A DNA stretch of 64,000 bases, taken from the NCBI GenBank assembly GCA_002279825.1, contig NCCV01000001.1, forward strand, positions 372,001-436,000, given 5' to 3'. Position 1 is the first letter of the stretch. Each line of letters begins with the position of its first letter. Origin of the DNA: Sphingomonadales bacterium 12-68-11 (GTDB lineage: Bacteria; Pseudomonadota; Alphaproteobacteria; Sphingomonadales; Sphingomonadaceae). Under the pieces are notes generated by a model. That model made no database searches. It saw only the letters and a program-made list of their open reading frames with translations, and had not been told where the DNA came from. Shown one piece after another: positions 33,419 to 41,552 of this stretch. Both the position numbers and the translations under genes were made by a program.

Positions 33419-33833
33419 TGGTCCGACCTTTTCGGTAGTGGGCACCGATGTAAAAATCCGCGGCGACGTCGAAGCGTCCGCCGACCTCCACGTCGACGGC
33501 TCGATCAACGGCGACATCGTCTGCGCCTCGCTGGTGCAGGGCGAAGGCAGCCTCATCGAAGGGTCGATTCGCGCCGAGACCGCGCGGCTCTCGGGCACCG
33601 TCAAAGGCACGATCAACGCGCAGGAACTGATCATCCTCAAGAGCGCGCGCATCGAGGGCGACGTGCACTACAAGGCGCTGACCATCGAGCATGGCGCGAC
33701 CGTGGACGGGCGCTTCGCGCCCGATGCCGGCAAGCAGCCGGTCAAGGCTGTCCAGGCTCAGGCGCCCGGCAATCCGGCGGCCAAGAGCCCGCCGCTCGAT
33801 CTCGCCGCGCCGCGGCCGCCGATCGCCAACTAG
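33351..33833 (+). CDS. Bactofilin
   Basis: 160 residues: a disordered N-terminal tail (MFSKKPEPTYPSNPSAG), a DUF583 right-handed beta-helix core (about 28-130; SVVGTDVKIRGDVEAS, HVDGSINGDIVC, GSIRAETARLSG) and a proline-rich C-terminus. Polymerising cytoskeletal protein that usually binds the inner membrane. ATG 33351 lies in a different frame inside the upstream peptidase gene. This start gives the standard MFSKK-type N-terminus, so the 68-bp overlap seems real. Confidence 0.92.
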   Translation: MFSKKPEPTYPSNPSAGATPVANGPTFSVVGTDVKIRGDVEASADLHVDGSINGDIVCASLVQGEGSLIEGSIRAETARLSGTVKGTINAQELIILKSARIEGDVHYKALTIEHGATVDGRFAPDAGKQPVKAVQAQAPGNPAAKSPPLDLAAPRPPIAN

Positions 33834-33842
33834 GCGCCGGTT

Positions 33843-34547
33843 TTAGCGCTCGCCGCGAGCCTCGGCTGCGCGGCGCTCGGCCAGCCAGGCTTCGGCTTCG
33901 GCTTCCTGGGCGGCTTCGACCGCGACTTTGGCGGCAGAATCGCGCTCGGCGCGCAGTTCTTCGATCAGCTTCTCGCGGTCGTCGTTGCGCGCGGCGAGCG
34001 CTTCCCCAGGGGTCTGCTCGGTTCCAGCCGACTTGGCCGCCTTGGCGACCGCTGCATCGAGTTCGCGCTGCGAACAGAGGCCGAGCGTCACCGGGTCCTT
34101 GGGCTGGATGTTGGCGATGTTCCAGTGCGACCGGTCACGCAGCGCGTTGATGGTGTTGCGCGTGGTGCCGATCAGCTTGCCGATCTGCGCGTCGGAAATC
34201 TCCGGATGGTTGCGGATGATCCAGGCGATGCCGTCGGGCTTGTCCTGGCGCTTCGATACCGGGGTGTAGCGCGGGCCCTTGGTGCGGCTCACGTCGACCG
34301 GCGCGCGCTGCATCATGAGGCGATACTCGGGATCCGCCTGCCCGCGTTCGATCTCGGCATGGGTCAGCTCGCCCGAATGAACCGGATCGCGCCCGGTGTA
34401 CTTCGAGCTGGCCAGATCGTCGGCCATGGCCTGCACTTCGAGGATGTGCAGGCCGCAAAACTCGGCGATCTGGGCGAAGCTGAGCGAAGTGTTGTCGACC
34501 AGCCACGACGCGGTCGCGTGCGGCATCAGGGGGGCGGGCTGGGCCAC
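33843..34547 (-). CDS. trcR: DUF1013 protein, cell-cycle transcriptional regulator TrcR
   Basis: 234 residues. The conserved core runs from PLMPHATASWLVDNTSLSFAQ through IRNHPEISDAQIGKLIGTTRNTINAL, a helix-turn-helix-like region, to HWNIANIQPKDPVTLGLCSQ, then a charged coiled-coil tail. Found across alphaproteobacteria. The GTG at 34547 is chosen over an internal ATG (34526) because GGAG lies seven bases upstream and family members begin before LMPHAT. The regulatory name is from database practice; direct targets are not known to me. Confidence 0.87.
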   Translation of the reverse strand: MAQPAPLMPHATASWLVDNTSLSFAQIAEFCGLHILEVQAMADDLASSKYTGRDPVHSGELTHAEIERGQADPEYRLMMQRAPVDVSRTKGPRYTPVSKRQDKPDGIAWIIRNHPEISDAQIGKLIGTTRNTINALRDRSHWNIANIQPKDPVTLGLCSQRELDAAVAKAAKSAGTEQTPGEALAARNDDREKLIEELRAERDSAAKVAVEAAQEAEAEAWLAERRAAEARGER

Positions 34548-34559
34548 GGTATGTCTCCG

Positions 34560-34595
34560 ACAGAAATAAGAAGGGCCGCCCCTCGCGGAGCGGCC
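34560..34595 (-). terminator. Rho-independent terminator of the glycosyltransferase operon
   Basis: On the minus strand a 9-bp stem (GGCCGCTCC with GGGGCGGCC, one G-T pair, arms 34587-34595 and 34574-34582) with a GCGA tetraloop is followed by CTTCTTATTTCTG. It lies about 70 bp after the glycosyltransferase stop and before trcR. Confidence 0.75.
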
Positions 34596-34666
34596 GTCAC
34601 CGGGACGATGTAGGCCGGTTGCTCGAAAACGGCAAGGGTGTCGGGAGGGGCGAACGCCCCGGAGGT

Positions 34667-35716
34667 TCAGGTCGCGACGGCGAGCCGAGGGGCGCGAGGC
34701 AGAGCGGAGACGGTTTGGACAGGTTCGAGCGCGGCGAGAAACTGGTCCGTGCTGGTCTGCCAGCTGAAGCTGCGCCCGTGCGCCAGGCAAGCCCCGCGAT
34801 CGAGCGTCAGCGCGCGGGCGATCGCTTCCTCGAGCCGCTCGGCCATCGCGCCCGAACCGGGGCTGAGCACGTCGAGCGGCCCGGGCACCGGATAGGCCGC
34901 CACCGGCGTGCCGCAGGCAAGCGCTTCGATCATCACCAGCCCGAACGTATCGGTCGTGCTCGGGAACACGAACACGTCGGCCCCGGCATAGCACGCGGCG
35001 AGCGCTAGCCCGGTCTGCTTGCCGAGGAAATGGGCCTCGGGAAACTCCCCCTGCAGCCGCGCGAGCGCCGGTCCGTCGCCGACCACGACTTTCGAACCGG
35101 GATGCGTGTTGGCCAGGAACGCCTCGATGTTCTTCTCGACCGCGACCCGCCCGACATAGAGCTGAATCGGCCGGGGCAGGTCGAAGAACAGGTCGGGCGG
35201 GGCGACGTCGGGGCCGAACAGCGCCAGGTCCACGCCGCGCGTCCACGGGCGGAGCTGCGTCAGGCGCTGCGCGCGCAGTTGCGAGCGGATCGTCTCGGTG
35301 GCGACCATGATCCCGGCGGCCGGGCGGTGGAAGTGCCGGATGTAGGGCCAGAAGGCTGCCGCCGGCAGCCCGGTCCGGCGCGCGAGATACTCGGGGAACT
35401 GGGTGTGATAGGCGGTGGTGAACGCGCGCTTGCGGCGCAGGCACCAGCGCCGCGCGGCCCACCCGAGCGGCCCTTCGGTGGAGATATGCACGGCTTCGGG
35501 CGCGAAGGCGTCGAGCCGCCGGCCGACCGCGCCCGACCCGGCCAGCGCGAGGCGAATCTCGGGATAAGTCGGGCAGGGCAGCGATCGATACTGGTCGGGC
35601 GATACCACCGCCACGTCGTGGCCCCGGCAGCGCAGTTCCTCGCTGACCTCGGTCAGCGTGCGCACCACCCCGTTGACTTGCGGCGCCCAGGCGTCGGTGA
35701 TGATTGCGATCCGCAT
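34667..35716 (-). CDS. GT4-family glycosyltransferase (MgtA/dimannoside-type)
   Basis: 349 residues, GT-B fold. The N-terminus MRIAIITDAWAPQVNGVVRT is typical of GDP-mannose-dependent alpha-mannosyltransferase-like GT4 enzymes; YVGRVAVEKN and the C-terminal donor-binding FPSTTDTFGLVMIEALACGTP are present. It lies 14 bp after the LpxH-like phosphatase gene on the same strand, a pairing that suggests work on a glycolipid of the envelope. Donor and acceptor are inferred only. Confidence 0.88.
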   Translation of the reverse strand: MRIAIITDAWAPQVNGVVRTLTEVSEELRCRGHDVAVVSPDQYRSLPCPTYPEIRLALAGSGAVGRRLDAFAPEAVHISTEGPLGWAARRWCLRRKRAFTTAYHTQFPEYLARRTGLPAAAFWPYIRHFHRPAAGIMVATETIRSQLRAQRLTQLRPWTRGVDLALFGPDVAPPDLFFDLPRPIQLYVGRVAVEKNIEAFLANTHPGSKVVVGDGPALARLQGEFPEAHFLGKQTGLALAACYAGADVFVFPSTTDTFGLVMIEALACGTPVAAYPVPGPLDVLSPGSGAMAERLEEAIARALTLDRGACLAHGRSFSWQTSTDQFLAALEPVQTVSALPRAPRLAVAT

Positions 35717-35730
35717 CGGGCGGCCGGCGG

Positions 35731-36648
35731 TCAGGCGGCCTCGGCCAGGCTTGCCGCGATCTCGGCCGGCGCGTGCGCCTCGGCGTCGGTCTCGCGCCTG
35801 GCGATCTCGTCCGGCCAGTGGAGGATCTCCATGCGCCCGTCGAAATGCTCGACCAGCGCGTTGCAGCCTTCGACCCAGTCGCCGTCGTTCCAGTATTCGA
35901 TGCCGTCGATCATGCGGAATTCGGCGGTGTGGATATGCCCGCACACCACGCCGTCGACCTTGCGCGCCGCCGCGGCGCGCGCGACCAGTTCCTCGAACCG
36001 GTAGATGAACTCGACCGCGTTCTTGACCTTGCGCTTGGCCATCTTGCTCAGCGACCAATAGGGCAGCCCGAGCCGGCGGCGCACCGTGCTGACCCAGTGG
36101 CTCAGCGTCATCATCAGGTGGTAGAGCGCGTCGCCGACGAACGCGAGCCAGCGGTGCGCGAGCATCACCCCGTCGAACTCGTCGCCGTGCAGCACCATCA
36201 GCCGGCGCCCGTCGGCGGTCTCGTGGAAGGCCGCGCGGCGAATCTCGACGCCGCCGAAACTGAGGCCGGAGAACTGCCGGAACATCTCGTCGTGGTTGCC
36301 GGGGATATAAACGATCCGGGTGCCGCGCTTGGCGCGCTTGAGGATTCGCCAGACGATATCGTTGTGCGAGGCGGGCCAGTAGAACTTTTTCTTCAGCCGC
36401 CAGCCATCGATAATGTCGCCGACGAGGTACATCGTGTCGCTGTCGACGGTGTCGAGGAAATCGATCAGCAACTCGGCGTTGCAGCCCTTGGTGCCGAGGT
36501 GGATGTCGCTGATCCAGATCGTGCGGAAAAGCCGGCGGCCGTCCGGCTCAGGCTCGGGCGTAGCGGGCTCGTGGTCGAGATCGAACGCCGGAAACGCGGA
36601 GATGATCTCCGCGCCTTCAGGCCTGCCGTCGAGAAACGCTTCCAACAT
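35731..36648 (-). CDS. UDP-2,3-diacylglucosamine diphosphatase-like metallophosphoesterase
   Basis: 305 residues with the calcineurin-like motif series WISDIHLG, LVGDIIDGW, PGNHDE, VLHGDEFD and VCGHIHTAE. The domain resembles LpxH but has longer ends. It may act in lipid A synthesis or on another pyrophosphate-linked lipid. The neighbouring glycosyltransferase supports an envelope role. Whether it is the cell's LpxH is not settled by this sequence, since the lpx genes are not in the window. Confidence 0.82.
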   Translation of the reverse strand: MLEAFLDGRPEGAEIISAFPAFDLDHEPATPEPEPDGRRLFRTIWISDIHLGTKGCNAELLIDFLDTVDSDTMYLVGDIIDGWRLKKKFYWPASHNDIVWRILKRAKRGTRIVYIPGNHDEMFRQFSGLSFGGVEIRRAAFHETADGRRLMVLHGDEFDGVMLAHRWLAFVGDALYHLMMTLSHWVSTVRRRLGLPYWSLSKMAKRKVKNAVEFIYRFEELVARAAAARKVDGVVCGHIHTAEFRMIDGIEYWNDGDWVEGCNALVEHFDGRMEILHWPDEIARRETDAEAHAPAEIAASLAEAA

Positions 36649-36690
36649 CGACCGGCCCCAAAAAATTGCCTGTCCTGCGGCTGCGCCTAT

Positions 36691-36715
36691 GAATCCCTAA
36701 TGTTACAGGGGATTC
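36691..36715. repeat. Inverted repeat upstream of the LpxH-like gene
   Basis: GAATCCC (36691-36697) and GGGATTC (36709-36715) are separated by 11 bp, 43 bp upstream of the phosphatase start. Both arms contain a GANTC site. A weak -10 (TAACAT) falls in the spacer on the minus strand, so an operator is possible. A T-run lies to its right on the plus strand, but no plus-strand gene would need terminating. Confidence 0.4.
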
Positions 36716-36758
36716 TCATTTTTTGGTCAGTTGTGTGACAATTGTGTGGTCGGGAGTC

Positions 36759-37652
36759 TCAATTGTCCCATGGCGAGGGCATATTGTAGGGCACCGTTAC
36801 GAACACCGCCTCGACCGCAGCGATCTTGCCGCCGACGATCTTGAACATCTCCAGCAGCACGAAACTGTGAGGGTAGAAGAACGGCGATTTCACGCGCGTC
36901 GTGCCGTCGGTCCAGGTGATGTCCACCACTTTGCCGGCATGGTCGATAAACCCTCCGGCCAGCACTATGCCCTTTTCTTCGTCGATCAGCGGGAAGCGTC
37001 GCCCGCGCAGCCGGTCGTCGTAAACGTACTGCCCGAGCCGGAACTGATCGGCGCAGCCGAGCGCGGCGATCGGATAGCCGTCGATCGCGGTGTTGGTGGT
37101 CTGCAAGCCGTTTTCGATCCGGTCGCAATCGTCGGTGAACTCGGTGAATAGCTGACCATCGTTGAGCTGCAGCGTGTCGAAATAGCCGTCCGCGATCGCC
37201 ACCAGGCGCTCGCGCGGTCGCCGCTCGGCTTCGGACACGTCGGCCAGCATCAGCGGGCGCGGGGCGAGATAAGTCTCGGTGCTGGGGAACGGGCTGAAAT
37301 CGACCTTGCGGCAGACGATCGTCTCGATTTCCGCGATCCGGTCCCCGGCGAGCGCCAGGCGCAGCGCCATGACCGAGGGATGGCCGTGCTCCTCGACGAT
37401 GCCGAACCAGGCGACCTGGCCGGTCTGCACGTCGGCGATCTTGAGATCGTAGCCGGGCCGGACCGCGCTGACCGTGTGCCACAGCCCGTCGCCGAGCATG
37501 AGCTGGACGTTGTTCTCGGTGAACACCACCTGCTCGGCCAGCGGCAGACGCGACACGTCGCGCGCCGCCAGTGCGGCCAGGTAGCCGTCGGCATGGCCGT
37601 AAAGCTGTTCGCGCGTCCACGCCGCGGGCCGCGAATTGAAACGTGGGGTCAT
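36759..37652 (-). CDS. Protein with two SnoaL/NTF2-like domains, unknown function
   Basis: 297 residues that split into two alpha+beta halves. The first (about 14-120) begins REQLYGHADGYLAALAARD; the second (about 155-290) begins LVAIADGYFDTLQLNDG and ends in the long beta region SFVLLEMFKIVGGKIAAVEAVF. Both look like NTF2/SnoaL small-molecule folds. No signal peptide. Its ATG overlaps the stop of the quinone oxidoreductase gene (ATGA), so it may act on the same substrate. Enzyme function is unknown. Confidence 0.78.
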   Translation of the reverse strand: MTPRFNSRPAAWTREQLYGHADGYLAALAARDVSRLPLAEQVVFTENNVQLMLGDGLWHTVSAVRPGYDLKIADVQTGQVAWFGIVEEHGHPSVMALRLALAGDRIAEIETIVCRKVDFSPFPSTETYLAPRPLMLADVSEAERRPRERLVAIADGYFDTLQLNDGQLFTEFTDDCDRIENGLQTTNTAIDGYPIAALGCADQFRLGQYVYDDRLRGRRFPLIDEEKGIVLAGGFIDHAGKVVDITWTDGTTRVKSPFFYPHSFVLLEMFKIVGGKIAAVEAVFVTVPYNMPSPWDN

Positions 37653-38659
37653 GTCTGGTCCTCTCCCGCCGCCAGCACGATCTTGCCGATGTGCTCGCCG
37701 CCCTCCATCCGCCGATGGGCCTCGGCGGCTTGTTCCAAGGGGAATATGCGGTCCATCGCCGGACGCAAGCGCCCGTCCGCCACGTACGGCCAGACGTCGC
37801 GCGCGATCGTTTCGGCCAGGCGCGCCTTGAAGCCATCGGGCCGGGCACGCAGCGTCGAGCCGGTCAGCGTGTGTCGGCGAACCAGCAGCCGCGCCATGTC
37901 GATCTCGGCCTTCGCGCCGCCGAGCACCGCGATCGTCACCAGCCGTCCGTCCTCGGCCAGGCAGTCGAGATTGCGCTGGGTGTAAGGGCCGGCGACCATG
38001 TCGAGGATCACGTTCGCGCCCGCCGGGGTGAGCGCGCTCACCACCGCGCCGAAATCGTCCGTGCGATAGTTGATCGCGTGATCGGCACCGATTGCCAGCG
38101 CCGCATCGCATTTCCCGTCGCTGCCGCACGTCACGATTATGGTCAGGCCGAACAGCTTGCCGAGCTTGATCGCCATCGTGCCGATGCCGCTCGTCCCGCC
38201 GTGAACCAGCAGGGTTTCGCCCTCGCGCGCCTGGCCGCGTTCGAACAGGTTGTGCCACACGGTGAACAGCGTCTCGGGCAGCGCGGCGGCTTCCGAAAGT
38301 GACAGCCCCTCCGGCACCGGCAGGCAGTGCTCGGCGCGCGCCAGGCAGTACTCGGCATAGCCGCCGCCCGTGACCAGCGCGCAGACCCGGCGGCCGAGCC
38401 AGTCCCCCGCCACGGCTTCACCGAGCGCGACCACCTCGCCGGCCATTTCGAGCCCGGGGATATCCGAAGCGCCGGCCGGCGGCGGATAGGCGCCGAGGCG
38501 CTGGAGCACATCGGGCCGGTTGACCCCGGCGAACGCGACTCGGACGAGCACCTCGCCCGCTCGGGCCCGCGGCACCGCGCGCCGCTCGGGCACCAGCATG
38601 TCCGGGCCGCCCGGTGCGGCGATGCCGATCGCGGTCATTGTGCCGGGTCCATCAACCAT
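37649..38659 (-). CDS. Zinc-independent quinone oxidoreductase (medium-chain dehydrogenase, PIG3-like)
   Basis: 336 residues. GroES-like N-domain (FAGVNRPDVLQRLGAYP), NADPH-binding LLVHGGTSGIGTMAIKLGK, and the GLEMAGEV motif place it with NAD(P)H quinone oxidoreductases of the TP53I3/PIG3 group; the zinc-binding cysteines of alcohol dehydrogenases are absent. Start candidates are ATG 38659 (GAGG five bases before, chosen), 38683 and 38638. It leads a two-gene unit with the double-NTF2 protein. Confidence 0.88.
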   Translation of the reverse strand: MVDGPGTMTAIGIAAPGGPDMLVPERRAVPRARAGEVLVRVAFAGVNRPDVLQRLGAYPPPAGASDIPGLEMAGEVVALGEAVAGDWLGRRVCALVTGGGYAEYCLARAEHCLPVPEGLSLSEAAALPETLFTVWHNLFERGQAREGETLLVHGGTSGIGTMAIKLGKLFGLTIIVTCGSDGKCDAALAIGADHAINYRTDDFGAVVSALTPAGANVILDMVAGPYTQRNLDCLAEDGRLVTIAVLGGAKAEIDMARLLVRRHTLTGSTLRARPDGFKARLAETIARDVWPYVADGRLRPAMDRIFPLEQAAEAHRRMEGGEHIGKIVLAAGEDQT

Positions 38660-38754
38660 TTGCGCCTCGCCCCTGTCGCTCATCCGCCACGCCCGGCAGC
38701 CGTAGTGCTGGCCCCCATTGACAGCAAGCCGGCGCGGACTCATGCTGCATCGCA

Positions 38755-38958
38755 ATGGAGGACGATCTCCCCCGGATCCGCGGTGACGCCGCGAGCCGGC
38801 TGGCCGGCGAGCCGCTCGACAGCTATTCGCAGGCCGAGCTGCTGGAGCGCATCGCGCTGCTCGAAGCCGAGATCGAACGGGTCAGAGCGCAGCACGCGAA
38901 GGCGGCCAGCCATCGGTCGCTGGCGGACACGCTGTTCAAACCGCGAGCGCACGAGTGA
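38755..38958 (+). CDS. DUF1192 family protein
   Basis: 67 residues: an acidic start MEDDLPRIRGDAAS, the short SYSQAELLERIALLEAEIERVRA predicted coiled coil, and a basic C-terminus ending LFKPRAHE. This is the DUF1192 pattern in alphaproteobacteria. No function known. It stands alone between the oxidoreductase (divergent) and clpA. Confidence 0.85.
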   Translation: MEDDLPRIRGDAASRLAGEPLDSYSQAELLERIALLEAEIERVRAQHAKAASHRSLADTLFKPRAHE

Positions 38959-39111
38959 CCGGGGCCTGCGCCCCGCCCCTCTTAGCAAGCGCCGAACGGC
39001 GCCCCATATCGTCAGCAACCGGAGGCCGGCCCGTTTCTCGGGCGTTCATGCGGCCCTTCGCACATTCGCAACCTGTCGGATCGTATCCTTCGCCCTTGGA
39101 ATCGAGAAGCC

Positions 39112-41472
39112 ATGCCCAGTTTCGCCCAAAGCCTTGAAAAGACTATCCACACGGCGCTCCAGCACGCCACCGAACGCTCGCACGAATATGCGACGCTCGA
39201 GCATCTGCTGCTGGCGCTGGTCGACGATCCCGACGCCGCCGAGGTGATGACCGCCTGCGGGGTCGACCTGGGCGAACTTGGCAACGTGGTGCGCCAGTAC
39301 CTCGACCAGGAGTACCAGTCGCTCAAGACCGAGGACGAAGCCGACCCGCAGCCCACCGCCGGGTTCCAGCGCGTGATCCAGCGCGCGCTGCTGCATGTGC
39401 AGTCGAGCGGCAAGGACACCGTGACCGGCGCCAACGTGCTGGTCGCGCTGTTCTCGGAGCGCGATAGCTACGCGGTCTATTTCCTCCAGCAGCAGGACAT
39501 GAGCCGGCTCGATGCGGTGAGCTTTATCAGCCACGGCATCGGCAAGGGTGGCCGCCAGGTCGAGACTCGCTCGCCGCAGGGCGTCGAGGAGCCCGAGACC
39601 AAGGCCGAGGAGAAGGCCGAGAAGGGCAAGAAGGATTCGGCGCTCGATCAGTTCACCGTCAATCTCAACCAGAAGGCGCTCGATGGGAAGATCGATCCGC
39701 TGATCGGGCGCGGGCCGGAAGTCGACCGGACGATCCAGATCCTGTGCCGCCGCTCGAAGAACAACCCGCTTTACGTGGGCGATCCCGGCGTCGGCAAGAC
39801 CGCCATCGCCGAGGGGCTGGCGCGCAAGATCGTCGAAGGCGACGTGCCCGAAGTGCTGCAGGACGCGGTGATCTACTCGCTCGATATGGGCGCGCTGCTC
39901 GCCGGCACGCGCTATCGCGGCGACTTCGAGGAACGGCTCAAGCAGGTCGTGGGCGAGCTCGAGAAGCTGCCCGAGGCGGTGCTGTTCATCGACGAGATCC
40001 ACACCGTGATCGGGGCCGGCGCGACTAGCGGCGGGGCGATGGATGCTTCCAACCTGCTCAAGCCGGCGCTGTCGAGCGGCGCGATCCGCTGCATCGGCTC
40101 GACCACCTACAAGGAATTCCGCAACCACTTCGAAAAGGATCGCGCGCTCCTGCGCCGGTTCCAGAAGATCGACGTCAACGAACCGACCGTAGAGGATACC
40201 ATCAAGATCCTCCAGGGCCTGCGCACCGCGTTCGAGGAACACCACAAGGTCAAGTACACCCCCGAGGCGATCAAGACCGCGGTCGAGATGAGCGCGCGCT
40301 ACATCAACGACCGCAAGCTGCCCGACAAGGCGATCGACGTGATCGACGAAGTCGGCGCGATGCAGATGCTGGTCCCGCCCAGCAAGCGGAAGCGCAAGAT
40401 CACCGCGCGCGAGATCGAGCAGGTCATCGCGACGATGGCGCGCATTCCGGCCAAGTCGGTCAGCAGCGACGACAAGGCCGCGCTTGCCAGTCTCGAGAAG
40501 GACCTCAAGCGGGTCGTGTTCGGACAGGACGGGGCGATCGAAAAGCTCGCCACCGCGATGAAGCTGAGCCGCGCCGGCCTTCGCGATGCCGACAAGCCGA
40601 TCGGCAGCTTCCTGTTCTCGGGCCCGACCGGCGTCGGCAAGACCGAAGTCGCGCGCCAGCTCGCCAGCATCATGGGTATCGAGCTCAAGCGCTTCGACAT
40701 GTCCGAATACATGGAGCGGCACAGCGTTTCGCGGCTGATCGGCGCGCCTCCGGGCTATGTCGGCTACGATCAGGGCGGGCTCCTGACCGACGCGATCGAC
40801 CAGCATCCGCACTGCGTGCTGCTGCTCGACGAGATCGAGAAGGCACACCCCGACCTGTTCAACATCCTGCTCCAGGTGATGGATAATGGCCGCCTGACCG
40901 ACCACCACGGCAAGACGGTCGATTTCCGCAATGTCGTGCTGATCATGACCACCAATGCCGGCGCCGCCGACATGGCGCGCCAGTCGATCGGGTTCGGCGC
41001 GGGCACCAAGGAAGAAGCGCAGGACGAAGCGGTCAAGAAGATGTTCGCTCCCGAGTTCCGCAACCGGCTCGATGCGATCGTGCCGTTCGCTTACCTGGCG
41101 GGCGAGACGATCAGCCGCGTGGTCGACAAGTTCATCCTCCAGCTCGAGCTGCAGCTCGTCGACCAGAACGTGCATATCCAGTTCGATTCGGATGCGCGCG
41201 CCTGGCTGGCGAAGAAGGGCTATGACAGGCTCTACGGGGCGCGGCCGATGTCCCGGCTGATCCAGGACCAGGTCAAGCAGCCGCTCGCCGAAGAGCTGCT
41301 GTTCGGCAAGCTGGCGCACGGCGGCGAGGTCCACGTCAGCCTCAAGGACGACAAGCTCGCTTTCGAGCTGACCCCGTCCCCGCCCAAGCCCCCGCGCCTC
41401 AAGGCCGCCAAGCCGAAAGCCGCCAAGCGCGGAAAACAGGCCGAACCCGAAGCCGAGGCCGGCGAGGAGTAG
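39112..41472 (+). CDS. clpA: ATP-dependent Clp protease ATP-binding subunit ClpA
   Basis: Hexameric AAA+ unfoldase feeding ClpP. The 786 residues have an N-domain (SLEKTIHTALQHATERSHEYATLEHLL), two AAA modules with Walker A GDPGVGKTAI and GPTGVGKTEV, and the ClpP-docking IGFG loop in RQSIGFGAGTKEE. The absence of a long middle coiled coil separates it from ClpB. The C-terminal tail is lysine/alanine-rich. The adaptor gene clpS, often just upstream, is not present in the 153-bp gap. Confidence 0.95.
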   Translation: MPSFAQSLEKTIHTALQHATERSHEYATLEHLLLALVDDPDAAEVMTACGVDLGELGNVVRQYLDQEYQSLKTEDEADPQPTAGFQRVIQRALLHVQSSGKDTVTGANVLVALFSERDSYAVYFLQQQDMSRLDAVSFISHGIGKGGRQVETRSPQGVEEPETKAEEKAEKGKKDSALDQFTVNLNQKALDGKIDPLIGRGPEVDRTIQILCRRSKNNPLYVGDPGVGKTAIAEGLARKIVEGDVPEVLQDAVIYSLDMGALLAGTRYRGDFEERLKQVVGELEKLPEAVLFIDEIHTVIGAGATSGGAMDASNLLKPALSSGAIRCIGSTTYKEFRNHFEKDRALLRRFQKIDVNEPTVEDTIKILQGLRTAFEEHHKVKYTPEAIKTAVEMSARYINDRKLPDKAIDVIDEVGAMQMLVPPSKRKRKITAREIEQVIATMARIPAKSVSSDDKAALASLEKDLKRVVFGQDGAIEKLATAMKLSRAGLRDADKPIGSFLFSGPTGVGKTEVARQLASIMGIELKRFDMSEYMERHSVSRLIGAPPGYVGYDQGGLLTDAIDQHPHCVLLLDEIEKAHPDLFNILLQVMDNGRLTDHHGKTVDFRNVVLIMTTNAGAADMARQSIGFGAGTKEEAQDEAVKKMFAPEFRNRLDAIVPFAYLAGETISRVVDKFILQLELQLVDQNVHIQFDSDARAWLAKKGYDRLYGARPMSRLIQDQVKQPLAEELLFGKLAHGGEVHVSLKDDKLAFELTPSPPKPPRLKAAKPKAAKRGKQAEPEAEAGEE

Positions 41473-41485
41473 CGCTATCGATCCA

Positions 41486-41503
41486 CCTCCCGCTTGCGGG
41501 AGG
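41486..41503. repeat. Palindromic REP-like element between clpA and the exonuclease
   Basis: Perfect 8-bp arms CCTCCCGC and GCGGGAGG around TT, 13 bp after the clpA stop. It resembles the C-rich/G-rich palindromes scattered between genes of many proteobacteria, and has the same composition as two at 44870 and 44944. Confidence 0.6.
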
Positions 41504-41552
41504 GGGATGCAGCCGCTGGAACAAGAACCGTTTCCGCGCCATTCTCTGATCC

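Noticed and set aside
35731..36648. Metallophosphoesterase as the missing PE member of the LIG-EXO-HEL-PE repair cluster
   Set aside because: Motifs and length fit LpxH-like diphosphatases, and it is paired with a glycosyltransferase, not the ligase or exonuclease.
39046..41334. 762-codon open frame antisense to clpA
   Set aside because: Same codon-bias artefact; no domain, and clpA motifs are intact on the plus strand.
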